Part shown: in pieces, positions 28,101 through 39,553 of the stretch
Layout of the letters: each line of letters starts with the position of its first letter
Numbering within the stretch: position 1 is the first letter of the stretch
Origin: Dipetalonema caudispina
Taxonomy: Eukaryota; Nematoda; Chromadorea; Rhabditida; Onchocercidae
NCBI GenBank assembly: GCA_013365325.1
Contig: JABVXV010000050.1
Coordinates: 186,001 to 250,000 of the forward strand
Direction: 5' to 3'
Length of the DNA stretch: 64,000 nucleotides
Position numbers and translations under genes: made by a program
The notes under the pieces: generated by a model
What the model saw: the letters and a program-made list of their open reading frames with translations, nothing else
Database searches by the model: none
Told to the model about the DNA's origin: nothing

Positions 28101-31100
28101 ATTGTGCTTCACATATCACCGTTATTTTCAGCTTTGTTCTGTAATGCTCAAATGATTATCTTACACGATTTTTTTAGAGAAAAATGTTTACGAAATGTAT
28201 ATATGATTATGGATGATTAACATCTAATTAACTATTACATAACAGAACACAGTTTCTAAAATATATTATACTTCAGGGAAGTTATTACTCAGTTCAAGTT
28301 AAAACTTTCAAGAAATTATGAGAATCGTCAAAAATCTAAGGTTGAAATTGGTTTCAATATCAGTAATATCTATCACGAGTTATCGGAAAATCTAATGTAA
28401 TCCGGAAAATGGCAACATAAAAACAAACTTTTTTGCATAATCTTCGGAAAGAGCGCAAATTTTATAGCCAATCGTCACTTGGGGTTTCCAAGGTAGGCTA
28501 AGCTCCACCAATATTGACGACTGATCTTCCCCTTTTTTCAATACTTTCAAATCACGCAATATAAAACCCTCATAAAGCCGTAAACGTAAGAAATATTCCA
28601 AACATGATTCATATTCCACACTGTAATGCAATCGACGAATAACACCACTGAAATAATCATTAAATTAAAAAAACATTTCCTAAAAAGTAAACTTCATTTG
28701 AAAACATAAAGTATCATTAATAGTTAAAAAAATTTGCGGAAAACTTTGAATTAAAATTTGGAATATGTTTTTTCAGATGAGAAGTTGAAGTTCGAAGGGC
28801 GGAAAACTCTCCAATAGGTTAGAAAACTGCAGAGACAATACATACTAGGTATATGGTTCAATAAACTCAGGATTAATCTGACGAATTAGATCCTTAATAT
28901 AATCATCTGCTGTATCCAACAACTGAAGATTTTTGCATAAAAGTGATCGACTGTCAATTAGATTAAGAATACCCTGAAAAAAAAAGGAAATAATACTGTT
29001 TCGTACGTATAAAAATTTCATTAATAACACAAAAAATGCTTACATATACTAGTTAATTATCTTTGAATATTGGAACTCACGTCCACAGTCGTTTGATATT
29101 CATCCGGTATGTAGGCGCCTGATGTTCCTCTTGCAAGAAAAGTAAAAAATCCGGGTGATGGAAAATGTCCAAATACAGCGTTTGTATTGCAGTCTCCTTG
29201 AATCTTAAATGGTTCAAGGATAAAGTATAAAATTTACATCAAATAAAAAAAAAAAACAAATAAGTGTGGGTCGCAGTTAACACACAATTTTTACTTTGCT
29301 TCAATTACGATCCATCACTATAATTACAAAAAAACTACCGCCTGAGTTTTGTAACGTAGCCAATCAAATCTATCGTATTGTAAAATGATACTCATGTGCC
29401 CAAAATTTAGCAATCTTTTTCATCAGAACTAATAAATTAAATTAAAAAATGAGTTATCAAACATCAGGGGATGATGCACGAAAATTTTACATTCATTATG
29501 AAATCTTTATTAAAAAACTCAAATTACCTGTATAAATGAACAAGCGATAGAGTGATTTCGTAGTTGAATCATTAATTTTTGTAAAGCGTGTATATCAGTT
29601 ACATTACATACAGCATCCGTGATCAGTACTATGTCTGGTGAGATTTTTTTATAAAAAAGTGTACGAACAGATGAAAAATTATGAAATGGTATGTAATGGA
29701 TTTTATTTCAATCCATATGAATCTCGATAACGGAACTAAATGAAACTATTTGTGACGTCAAGTTTTTTGTAAAGCTTTCAAAAATGAATTACGCAGAATT
29801 CTCGTATTAAGCGGAACTTTTTCCTTGCAACTGAAATCGAATAAAAGTGCAAAAGTCCACAAAGCTTTCTTTCATAATTGCAAGTATTTTTGCTTATACA
29901 AGAATAATGTTATTATTTATGTCTTACTAGGTTGCGCTGTGTCCGGTAATAACTGCAAACCAATAAGACCAACTCGTAACATAAACATTAATGACCATTC
30001 TGAATTAATGAATCCTTCATCAACAGGGCCAGCCCGTAAAGTCATCCTGTAAGACAAGTGTATGATATATGCGCAATCGTAACGTGTTCTCTAAAAACTG
30101 TTGGTTAAAGCAAAGTTTTGAAGATAAATTTTTAAACACATACCTTCCAAATGTTTTTAATACTAAATGAAGACTTTTAAAACCATAAAATTTATCAATG
30201 TTTTTATCAAAAAAATAAGAGGAAAACCAACTGCGCAGTCAGCAGACCATGTATCGAATCCCTGAATCCATCTGTTGCGTGGGGTTGTTGGCGAAAGAAA
30301 TTTTCCGGTAGAAGATCTCCAGCTCTCTGCAATTATCCAAGCATTATAGATTGCTGCGCTTCAACGTTGAAATTCGTTGTAGTATGTTTGCTAATTGATA
30401 AGTAAAATTCGCATAAAACTTCATTTTCGATTGTTTAAGATATTTTTCAAATCGAGGATTAAATTAGAAAAAGAGATAGTTTTGAATAAAAGATCGTCTA
30501 GAGCTGCTACAATCGTACAAGTGCTACAGGATCAAATGAAATGTGGTGCACAAAAAAATTGGAAAAAACCAAGTTTTGCTGAAATTTTTCAATTTTTAGT
30601 GAGGATAAGAAGAGACCTCTTCAGGAAACAATTAAATATACAGCTATTATCATTACCTGCCGCAACTTCTTTCGTTTTTGATTCCATCTCCTCAAATGAG
30701 GTTGCATCGTCCAACACAGTCTATTAGAGAATAATGCAAATCGTTCTTGAACATACTGAAGAACAGAATCGACATTCTTCTTTGTAAGTAAGCAGCCTTG
30801 TAGAATAACCTATAAAAACCACTAACTACCATCAACTGCTACAATGGTTTAAAAAAAAGAGCCATCGACACATAAAATTTTTCATTGTTAATTATCGGCA
30901 TTATTCACCAAGAAATTACAGTACACTACTGCTCACTTCTACCTCTTAATTCATATTCATTTTTAATTCGATTCAGTTTTCTGCTGCCAGCATAGAACAA
31001 TACAAAGAAGCTAATAATGATATGATAGAAGTTTAATAAGGAAAATTATTTCGTTCACAACTGAAGTTATGATTTAGTTTGAGATCCGAACTGTAAGTTC

Positions 31101-32755
31101 TAAAATTATATTCTGAAGCAAATGTTGTTTTCGGCAACCACTAATTATTAGTTCACTGCCGCTCCTTCAATCAAAAATATTCTACCACTCTTTGCTTTAC
31201 TTTTTTTTTAAATTCACAAGAAAAAATTTTAAATGCTAACTCTGTCTTCATCAAAAGCAATAAATGGACTGTAGAAACAAATCGTAATAAATATTTTGGG
31301 CGAAAACTTATTTGCCGGTAGAAAACTTCCATCCACAAGAAGTCCCTCCAGGCACTGTCGCAGTCGGTTAATAATTTTGGAATGTGGCACACAACTTGCT
31401 GTACCATCCTGTAAAATTAAATAAATAATACATGCTGAAAGAAAACGAATGAATTGAATTATAGAGTTATTTTTCTTGCTCCTTCTTAATCCTTCCCAAT
31501 AGCGTTGCAGAAATCGATCTGAATAATTCATCATGGATAAAATTAACAAAGTTCGAAGAATGCTAAAATTCAAAGAAAATGGGTATAATCCTAGCTGACG
31601 AGTAACAAGTAATCACCATTGAAATCACTTCGGAATACGCAGAAAGGATTGCGCTCAGTGTACAGTTCTGATTACAATTTAGAAATATACTGCTAGATTA
31701 AGTCGTTAATTCGATTCTAAAAACTGACCAAGAATTTTTATCTTTGCATCTCCTTCGAAAAAGAAAAACAAACCACGATGAAAGTGGAAGGACTGATGTC
31801 AATGACAAAAACAAAACGATAACTTCGGACAACATATGATATTAGTGTGTTGCTTGTAATTAGTAGCTGTTCATCATCGTGCACTTTATCACCATCCCGG
31901 GCACTGATTTGCACAACTTTTATTTCATTCTCATCCTTAAATGATAGACTCTATTAATCGTATTATATAATGGTTCCAACATATAAATCAATAATTTCGC
32001 AATTTCTAAATTACTTATATTCTTTCAAACATTGGGATATTCAGATAAATCGTTTTTATGAAGATTATATCTGCTTTTCAATAAAATAACTAATAGTACA
32101 TGTTTCAAAATCACGCTTTTTATCACGCTATCCCGTTGTGATAATAACGATCAAAAGATTTACTATCAATTTCTTTGGATAATGCATGACAGCGAATTGA
32201 TTTGATAGTTTGTGATTCATTTTATTTTTAAAATTTCATTATTTCCTAAATTCTCAAGAAAAAAAGAAGAGAAAACTGTTTTGCAGTATCGACTTTTGCA
32301 TAGTATTTTCCGACAATTTAAAACGAAAATGATTTGGATGACAAAGAGAAATACTTCTGCTTTGATTTCCCCAGTGGATCAGAAACAAAAAACAAAAGAT
32401 GAAGGGATTAAAAGAAGAGTAAATCATATTCGTGGCGATAACGGCTAAGATAAATGGTTCGAATTAGGGATGCATGTATTAAGAATTTAAAATTCAAATA
32501 GATGATACTTAGAAATCATAAGTAAAAAATTTGACAATATTCACGAAGTAATACTTTGTTTGAAGTTTCTACAGCAATTGCGCTGTTAATATGTTTCAAA
32601 TACCATAATGCCTGAATGTATTTGCCGGTTTTTGAACTATCTGATACCATTAGTATTACATTACTTGCTTCTCGTACAGCACAACCATCACCACTCGATG
32701 GGTTTTCACATTTGCTTAATTCATATTCCCTTTTATTATCTTTAGTACTTTCCAT
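2119..32755 (-). CDS. SZT2: SZT2-like KICSTOR scaffold protein (about 63 exons, about 3,240 aa)
   Basis: In human cells SZT2 scaffolds KICSTOR, which holds GATOR1 on the lysosome and restrains TORC1 when amino acids are low. That role is family knowledge. Blocks recalled from the human protein recur in order: SPSTFIV (residues about 115-121), EGFHIVYGDNGIVNLV then QYIIFPP (about 855-890), VNPQH (about 1,140), NRRNLYVCCDDNKRNVFYM (about 2,070), LLTVHGI then TTDVEFIQ (about 2,120-2,175), and HSFTYDFHLR near the C-terminus. The order and about 3,240 residues match human SZT2 (about 3,400). Splice sites are GT-AG apart from one GC-AG intron, and phases agree at the junctions. The start ATG at 32,755 follows an acceptor by 25 nt. 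The last exon is uncertain: two acceptors give ends at 2,119 or 2,126. Neighbours show no functional link. Confidence 0.93.
13599..13617. repeat. (AT)n microsatellite in a SZT2 intron
   Basis: A pure AT dinucleotide run of about 19 nt lies in SZT2 intron 37, just downstream of exon 37 on the minus strand. It is noncoding. Confidence 0.9.
13638..20851 (-). CDS. SZT2: SZT2 exons 21-37 (middle third), exon map
   Basis: Exons: 20614-20851, 19770-20424, 19076-19243, 18644-18774, 18159-18232, 17895-17981, 17734-17811, 17472-17538, 16898-17009, 16575-16811, 16087-16295, 15860-15991, 14913-15158, 14554-14684, 14326-14399, 13889-14084, 13638-13713. Anchors: TDEDIICTLSTLDQVMSLC (21), ILVNPQH-like AVLVNPQHILMA (22), PNFPSYFYFV (28), AIPLFLNFSCAIRFS (30), VIGISFDIYVLSWPV (31), LRDFWIILNVEMQQIQVFF (36), YAHHHEKIFMLLLEAIQKEC (37). 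Exon 22 contains a frame problem: either one extra nucleotide near 19,842 or an internal 130-nt intron at 19,818-19,947. Both options restore the phase into exon 23. The exon 36 donor is GC rather than GT (AAAG then GCAAGA). The exon 36 acceptor (..GAAGAAGAG) is weak and was chosen by phase. Confidence 0.84.
21237..21507 (+). CDS. Unrecognised protein-like exon nested antisense in SZT2 intron 20
   Basis: The reading frame opens right after a good acceptor (AAATTTCTTAG, AG at 21,235-21,236) and runs about 89 codons to TGA at 21,505. Parts read LCECEVLLFNVKYRNSDGR, AQFLFINRTNDALLPAVRV and IVPKLNALSKASFELSDF. The mix of residues and the alternation of hydrophobic strands look like a real beta-rich domain rather than an AT-rich random ORF. 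The pattern reminds me loosely of adaptin ear (appendage) domains, but I cannot support a family. A polyadenylation-like AATAAA follows at 21,723. It could be the last exon of a nested plus-strand gene or a retained fragment. No upstream partner exon was recognised. Confidence 0.4.
22171..22460 (+). pseudogene. Unrecognised plus-strand ORF with one frame break, inside SZT2 intron 20
   Basis: An ATG at 22,171 opens MSAISQNSRRFEVLSSYFMQ and stops at a TAA just after three glutamines (about 22,238-22,240). One base later in another frame the sequence continues as KPFHDRTVVESDNWLQHHSG, then EKKLQSSSHGQIGYDQC, and runs to TGA at 22,460. The two parts are adjacent and both read like protein, so a single-nucleotide insertion at the CAGTAAACC is the simplest explanation. 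A splice acceptor at the same CAG is an alternative. No family is recognised. There is no detectable link to SZT2. Confidence 0.3.
24349..32755 (-). CDS. SZT2: SZT2 exons 1-20 (N-terminal third), exon map
   Basis: Exons, high to low: 32555-32755, 31774-31935, 31241-31408, 30657-30809, 30232-30326, 29928-30046, 29528-29634, 29081-29203, 28846-28973, 28429-28647, 28010-28138, 27699-27848, 27400-27489, 26747-26944, 26229-26346, 25898-26017, 25667-25830, 25229-25339, 24886-25080, 24349-24511. Each has GT-AG sites and the phases chain without a break. Exon 1 could use a later donor. Anchors against human SZT2: RSYRFVFVIDISPSTFIV (exon 2), FSPKIFITICFYSPFI (3), VILQGCLL (4), AGDLL (5), VLITDAVCNVTDIHALQKL (7), YEGFILRDLKVLKKG (10), INRPLEIMLARYKKIPLAL (17), MTEIWSEPLAVIDPQY (20). 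This segment includes the von Willebrand A-like region known in SZT2. Plus-strand ORFs overlapping these exons are shadows. Coordinates are good to a base or two. Confidence 0.88.
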
Positions 32756-32780
32756 ACATTAGAAGCACTACACCCACGAC

Positions 32781-32787
32781 CTAAAAA
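32781..32787 (-). other. Putative trans-splice (or 5' UTR) acceptor of SZT2
   Basis: On the minus strand CTTTTTAG ends 25 nt before the SZT2 ATG (32,755). It matches the nematode acceptor consensus and no upstream coding exon is evident. It is therefore a candidate spliced-leader addition site, or else the acceptor of a 5' UTR intron. Confidence 0.5.
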
Positions 32788-34547
32788 GAAAAGATTTGTT
32801 AAATTTTAAATTCATGAATTTGTCCATACGAATATTACTCCAATTAAAAAAGATTTCAAAAGCTTTATTTGACGAGCGATAATTAACAACATTGTGAAAT
32901 TTGATCCCACACGTTTCGGAACTTACAATTTTTTAAATTTCGTACGTCAAGACGGAGAAAAAAACACCTTTGAATTAAACTTTTTTGTCTCAATCAATTA
33001 ATTTAAATTCATGCCTGTTTGAAAGAGTTTTTACCTGTAAACAGTTCATGCAAAAATTAGTCAAATATGCTCTTCAGAATATTTTAGTTTAATAAAAATC
33101 TAGCGTCTCTAGCACGATAAATTAGATATAAAAACAATTTTTTAAATTGAGCATAATGTAAATGACAGTGATTTCACCTTTTATTAAAATTTATTACCAT
33201 CTCTAAACATTTAATACAATTTTGCAAAATCAAAAGGAATATTATGAATTTTCTACAATAATTGCTTACTGCTTTCGAAAAGAATTAATAGTACCAATTT
33301 TCATAGAATAGAATAAATGAGTAAATAAATACATCGATTCCTACTTATACAATGCAAATGATGGATTGCCTGTTAAAATCAACCAATATAATTTGTATAC
33401 TTGAACATAATGAATAGAATTATCGAACAATACAATATGTGATTTCATTTCCATCTTATACTATCATTTTCTTCTGTTTAGCTTTTCTCTCACATCAACC
33501 AATCATCGTTACTTCGAAGTACTCCCTTTATTCTGGAATGAAAGAGCTATAATTGACAGTTTTCTCATGCTAAATATAAATTTTTTAAAAACCCTCACCA
33601 TTCCTCAATTCATCCTATACAGAGAAAGCCGAAATGTATCTGAGCCGAAAAGTACCTTTACAAATAAAAGAAAAGATGGTCCGTGAAAGGTGGCTAAGGC
33701 GCGAAATATAAACCACTTATCCCTGCGGGATAAAGTTGTTTCCAGAATTTTATGCTTTAAGTGATGCATTAATTTAAGCAAATTTTAGAATGGATAAGAT
33801 TGATTATTGCAAAGTTTGAAAGATGACTAATAAGCTGTGACAGATCTTATATCACCATTTTGATAGTATTCCGTGGGAATGAAATGATGAGGAAATATTA
33901 AGCTTAATTTAGATATTCAGTTTTAACCGAATTCGTAGATTAAGCTTTTTAACATATATTCATTAAGCGTTTTCTGGATTTTAGAATTTCTGAGTAAGTT
34001 CCTTTCAAAGTTCAGCGTATGTTTTTAAGCCTAAGCATTTTCAGATCTTTGTTTGATATTTAATCATTTTTACTTTTTCATTAATGCTAGATTTTTTCTT
34101 CAATTTTACTTTCAACTTTAATTCATTATGGCTCATTATAATTAATTGTACTCTATGTTTCCTTCAAACTATGTTGTAAATAAAACCATGTTGATTATGA
34201 GAGAAAGTCAGGCCGCTTTCATAATGATGGTTCATCTAATTAGTTAACCAATTGTACTTAAACATATCTAACTCATATATAGTCCAATTACTTTCACCAT
34301 ACTACTTGTAAGAATTGAAAATCATATGACGTGTCCTATGACATGCTCATATAACATTTCTCTTTTGCAATCACAATGATACAGGTATTGTAACTAATTA
34401 TCCAATTTGCCATGATAATTTCATGTTCGGGATCGTTGTGTCCCATAATTTCCTTTGTATGCCTTCATTCAAAATTGATTAATTACTCTCGTGCAGATTA
34501 ATAATTTTGAAGTTTTATTTGATAACTTTCAAAATTTTTTTATCTTT
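32788..34547. other. Head-to-head intergenic region between SZT2 and the MYORG-like gene
   Basis: About 1.8 kb separates the starts of two divergent genes, so it should carry both promoters. The sequence is AT-rich throughout. The exception is a short GC-richer patch at about 33,630-33,740, which contains a 7-bp hairpin and a 25-codon ORF beginning MYLSRKVPLQIKEK. I recognise no defined promoter elements. Confidence 0.5.
33717..33733. repeat. Short perfect hairpin (7-bp stem, TGC loop) in a GC-richer patch
   Basis: TTATCCC at 33,717-33,723 pairs perfectly with GGGATAA at 33,727-33,733 across a 3-nt loop. Just upstream, GCTAAGGCGC at about 33,694-33,703 resembles the D-arm end of eukaryotic leucine tRNAs (TCTAAGGCGC), and the hairpin resembles a long variable arm. 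No B-box (GGTTCGAATCC) follows. At best this is a decayed tRNA-like relic, and it may be chance. Confidence 0.35.
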
Positions 34548-34555
34548 ATTTTCAG
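34548..34555 (+). other. Putative trans-splice (or 5' intron) acceptor of the MYORG-like gene
   Basis: TATTTTCAG ends at 34,555, 29 nt upstream of the chosen ATG (34,585). It matches the nematode 3' splice consensus. It either receives a spliced leader or joins an upstream exon that I could not identify. Confidence 0.55.
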
Positions 34556-34584
34556 ATAAATATGAACTAAATAAATTGATCAAA

Positions 34585-37500
34585 ATGTCCACGGTACCAT
34601 TACATATTGGCAATTTGCAAGTTGATTTTACAAATCGTTTACTTTCGATCGATCGTTTTGATGATATGGTTGATGGCCATAGTTCAGCTTCTGCTATTCC
34701 TACTACAACAAAACAACAAGAATATAAACGAACATTAATAGTGAATATTGGATGTGCTATTACTGATCAAATTATAGAAATGAAAGAATATACTATGGAT
34801 GATAATTCATTAGCAGTTAAAATTGATAATGGAATTGAGCTGATAATAAAATATGATACATCAGAAGAGTTGTACGAAAAATATGAAATTGAATGGACAA
34901 GTACCAAAAATTATCATTATATGAAAGATGTGATACAAGCCGATGCAATCAGTCAGTGGTATGGTGGACCTCAGGTAGCCCAGCAAACTTGGCCTTTAGC
35001 TGAAACTACGCAACACTTTTCACCTTATTTACCATTGGATACGCTAAAGGTAATTATGGGTTTTTTTTAAAGTAGAAATTTATCGTTTCGTTTTTCTTTC
35101 TTCTATTAGCTATTTTGTTTCAAGTTTTTGAAAATTTCATCGAAAAATGTTATAAAATTTGTCTGAAATTTTTTAAAATTTTGAACAGTTTTAACAGCTA
35201 TTTGTTGTATCTCACTGCAAAGAAGGATTGTTCGCTTTTGATTCCTTCTAAAGTTTCAAGATTATGGCTCAATTTTATCATTTTCATGATAATGCAAAAA
35301 ACTCGTCTGGAATGGAGCGCTATTGGTTATGTTCCAGTAAATTTGCCATTTTTGTCCCAGATAAAATACCGCTTTGGACGGCGTATTGCCGTGGCGAACT
35401 TTCACTTCAAGCACAAATTGACAATTCTCCTTACGCCGGTTTCTGTGTAAGTTATATTTTATTGGAAATGAAAAATTGAAATCATCGAAAGAAAATAAGA
35501 AGTGAAGTTATTTTAAAAAAACAATAAAGGATTCTTTGTAAATGTTTCATAATGTAGTTTAACTTGATACTTATTTCGTCACGATATGGGTAAAGTAAGA
35601 ATTGAAGTTTAAGAAATTTAAGGTTTTGTTTTCAAAGGTATCTAATGTGCAGAATGATGATGGCAATATGTAATTTCATGATTTTTTCGTGAATTGAGGA
35701 AGAGAAAAATTAAAACTGCTTCAAAGCTCAAATGTTTTGCTATATTTAACTTTCAACATTGAAGCTTGTTGATACTAAAATGATTAGATGAAAACATAAA
35801 TAAAACTGAACTTTCGGGCAAGCTTTGTTTTTCTTCTTTCAAAAAAAAACTCCATTTTTAGGCTAATACTGTTGCACCAACTCTTTCCTATTCAATATTT
35901 GTAGCAAAACGTTGTACACTACGTGAATTTCACGTTATTCTTCATAGAAATTTGTATGATTCATGTACAGATATTCCTGATGAAGCACTGATTCGCAAAC
36001 CTATTTGGTCAACCTGGGCAAGGTAGAAATTATTTATATGCCTTTCCATATTATCATCTGTATTATGATGTGCTAAGGTTGTAGTCAAATTACCTTATTT
36101 GTTTAGCAATCGAATTGTCTTTATTTTTCTAAGAGCTATCTATATTTTTTGGCATCTGAATGATCCCTAGGCCTATAACAGTGGATATCAATCCTTATAG
36201 TTTAATTGAAGATATTCGGAGAAAGTAACTCAACATGATGTACTTGAATTTGCTCAAGAAATTCTAAATAATCATGCACCGATCTGCCAGCTTGAGTTGG
36301 ATGATAATTGGGCAACACATTATGGCGATTTTGAAGTATGTTTTTTCTCTTTTTTCTGTAATTTAATTTGAATATCTATTTGATTTCGATTTTACTTGAT
36401 CTATCCATCTGGAATTTTTTGATACTTTGGTTTTCTGAATTTAAAATCCCAAAAAATTTGGAATCATTGCGTTGAATATTTATTAATATTTGCTTAGTTC
36501 AGTTTTTTTCATGTTAATGTTGGTTGCATTCTAGTTTAATATGGCCAAGTTCCCGGACATCGAAGGTATGTGTAAGCAATTGGATCAATGGAATATTCGG
36601 CTCACTCTGTGGATCCATCCATTTGTCAATTTGGTCAGTGACAATGGGAAAAATTCGGCACTGCGGCATTTGTTTGTAAAAGATTCTAGCGGTCAGTCGG
36701 GAATTGTTGAGTGGTGGCAAGGACAAGCCTATGTGATCGACTTCACAAATCCTGAGGCGGCACACTGGTTTTGTGAACAGTTGGAAAAAATTAAAAAGGT
36801 ATTAGTTTAAAGAAAACAATTTAATTAGTATGATTTTTCGAAATTGGTTTCATCCTACTAATCTTGCAATATTATCAGTGATGGAAGAATTTTAAGTTTT
36901 GAGAAAATAGTAAAGGATAGAAGAATTTTTTAGAGTATCGAAACATTGATAAAAGAAGAACAGATAATAGAAAAGGGAAATGGTGAAGGAACTGTAATAT
37001 TTAGGATAACGACGAATAATGTAAGCAGTGACAGGAGAAATTATTCGTCCCATGGATAACAAAAGTAGCAATAATGTAAAGAGCAAAATAAATGGCAGGA
37101 ATGAAGAAAAAAACCATATATAAATGATAATTCAGAAATAAAATTACAAGCTGAATACTCTGTAATATTGTTTTCCGATATTGGAAAATCCATCCGAAAG
37201 GAGTAAGCTTACCGAATGCTTTTGCTTCTTTTCAGCTTGGTATATTTTCATTCAAATTTGATGCAGGTGAGGTGACCTATCTTCCTAAAGATGTTCGTCT
37301 AAAGTCCGGTGATTCACCGAATGATTTTTGCGAGGCCTACGTTCGAGCAGCTGCTTCATTTGGATCCTCAATTGAAGTATATATTGAAGTATACGTAAAC
37401 TAACATGATAATAATTCGTTCATTTTCTGGAAGGTCATATCCTTGATTCAAAAGATATTAATTGATACTTCTAAAGATACAAAAATCGTCAAAATATAAA

Positions 37501-39366
37501 ACATTTCGTATAGCACATAACTGAAATAGTTCAAAATTAAACATTTAAACAAATTTCGACTCGGTATGCAAATATACCGGTGTAGCATAACAATTAATTT
37601 GAGGGAATTTGAGCGGTTATAGCGATGAATTAAATGAAATACTATAATTATTCATTTTTCAAATGAATTAATTTAGGTAAAGCATATATGTCGTCTGAAT
37701 AAGTTGTTCGATAATTTCGTAAAATGAAAATAAAATTGCAAAGAGTATATTTATTGATATTCTTATTGATTTTTGAGTAATAACATTGAGCTTGAAATCT
37801 TTTGCTTGCTTAATTCATTACAGGTAAGAGTTTTTCGTCGTACCCAATCTCTGCCGATATTTTACAGGACAATGGATCGCCTGTCAACCTGGTCCGTGTA
37901 ATTTTTCTTTTATTTCTTTTTTCCAAACTTCCATAATTAATGGGAAATAATAGGTCGATGTTTGTAGCTGATGCTATTAGAGTAGCCAGCTATGAGACCT
38001 TGTATTTTTTTTTATTTTTTTTTTTTTTTTTTTAGGGAAAATATGTAATTTGTACGATTTTCAAATATCCTTATTACTAAGCACAATTTTAGGAATAACA
38101 TTGGTTTGAACACTTTAATACCAGTGGTACTTAATTTTGGATTACATGGTTACTACTATAATTTACCGGATATGATAGGCGGTAATGGATATGATGGCCA
38201 AAGATGTAGTAAAGAGCTGTATATTCGTTGGATGCAGGCATCCCTTTTATTGATGTTCATACTTTTATGGGGAGAATGAATTGTTGGAAATCTTCCTTTC
38301 TTACTTCTCCAAATTTCATTTTCAAATTTTAGCTTCCATATTTTAATTTTCTCTTTTCATTTTAACTATGAAATTGTGATCCGTCATAATGTGATAGTGG
38401 TAATGATATTATTAAAATAGAATAATTACGATATTGCCCCATATTGATGAATTAGCTAAATGTGGGTAGTCCGAGTTGTTGTGAGCCAAATCTTTCAGTC
38501 CTGTGCAGCCAAAAGGATTTCATGACTGGGAACTGCTGTAAAAGCTTATATTTCACTCAGGAAATCTATGCATGGGCAGGACAATTCGGATTAAGTGAAT
38601 GTCTAAAATTTTTTCAGTAGTTCCGCTAATTATAGTAAATATAAATGAGTTAAAACCACTCAACTATTATTTTCTTTTCTAGGCAAATCAGTTCCTGCTC
38701 TCCATGCAGTTTTCATATCCTCCATGGCAGTATGACCATGAAGTGTGTGATCTTTTCCATCAAATTATGCAAAAACGTAATGAGTTGTTAAATTTCTTGA
38801 TTGAAGCCTGTCGGAAAAGTTGCAAGAGTGGTCAACCCGTAATACGGTACGTAGTTCCTTCGTGACGGTTCATTCCATTTATATTTTAATTATGACAAAA
38901 TATGGTTGCCTATACTGAGAAATCCGAAAATATAATTTGGACGACTGCCATAGGAATCATGCCTACTATGGAATATTCAGTGGTTTACTAAAGCTAATTA
39001 AAGCATTGATATTAGTTTCAAACAATGTTTCTTTCTTTTAGCCCGTTATGGTGGCTTTCGGAGGATCCGGAAGCGTTGTATTCTGGTGATCAGTTTGTTA
39101 TCGATGATACCATGATTGTAGCACCAGTTTTGACTGAAGGTGCAACGTCACGAACTGTTTTTCTACCGGATGGTATCTGGGAGTATGAGTTAACGCATAA
39201 CATTTACACAGGACCGAGTAAATTGACTATTGAAGTAAGTAAATTCGAATCTGAAAAAAAATTTTGTAAAAAGGAAGTTTTGTTAGTTACTATATTTTGT
39301 CATCCTTTTTTTTTTCAGGCTCCTCTTTTCCATCATGCACCGCCATATTTCACTTTTGTCGGATAA
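34585..39366 (+). CDS. MYORG: MYORG-like family 31 glycosidase (11 exons, 652 aa)
   Basis: Human MYORG is a secretory-pathway GH31 alpha-galactosidase. Exons: 34585-35049, 35261-35446, 35862-36022, 36212-36335, 36535-36798, 37236-37376, 37824-37891, 38093-38237, 38683-38846, 39042-39234, 39319-39366. All phases agree and the ORF is 653 codons with stop (human 714 aa). Landmarks: WYGGPQVAQQTWPL, MERYWLCSSKFAIFVPDKIP, KPIWSTWARYSEKVTQHDV, LELDDNW, RLTLWIHPFVN, SFKFDAGEVTYLPKD with nucleophile D409, RTMDRLSTW with acid/base D465, NLPDMIGGN, ELYIRWMQ, MQFSYPPWQYDHEV, VIRPLWWLSEDPEA and IVAPVL. Intron 8 has a GC donor. The human N-terminal membrane anchor is missing: the first methionine lies after the anchor region. 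An in-frame ATG at 34,507 would add a hydrophobic stretch but spans a strong acceptor. An upstream exon is possible. Enzyme specificity is inferred from the family. Confidence 0.95.
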
Positions 39367-39553
39367 TTATTCTGACAAGTAATATTTTTCTGGAGTTGCC
39401 ATTGTGCTTATTCTAGTATGCTGACGAATCGGCTGAATGAAATTACTTCATTTGTTGCTTTTATCCTTTATCATGCTTTCTCCCGTTTGACTCGATTGGA
39501 ATGTGTCAATAGATCATTTTATGATTTTTATAGAAAAATGAACCAAAAGATAT

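Noticed and set aside
32212..32448. 78-codon plus-strand ORF in SZT2 intron 1
   Set aside because: Lys-rich and low in information, as expected from AT-rich noncoding sequence. No acceptor or homology noticed.
38004..38033. Long T tract resembling a repeat-element tail
   Set aside because: Simple homopolymer inside a MYORG-like intron, with no adjacent element or target-site duplication seen.
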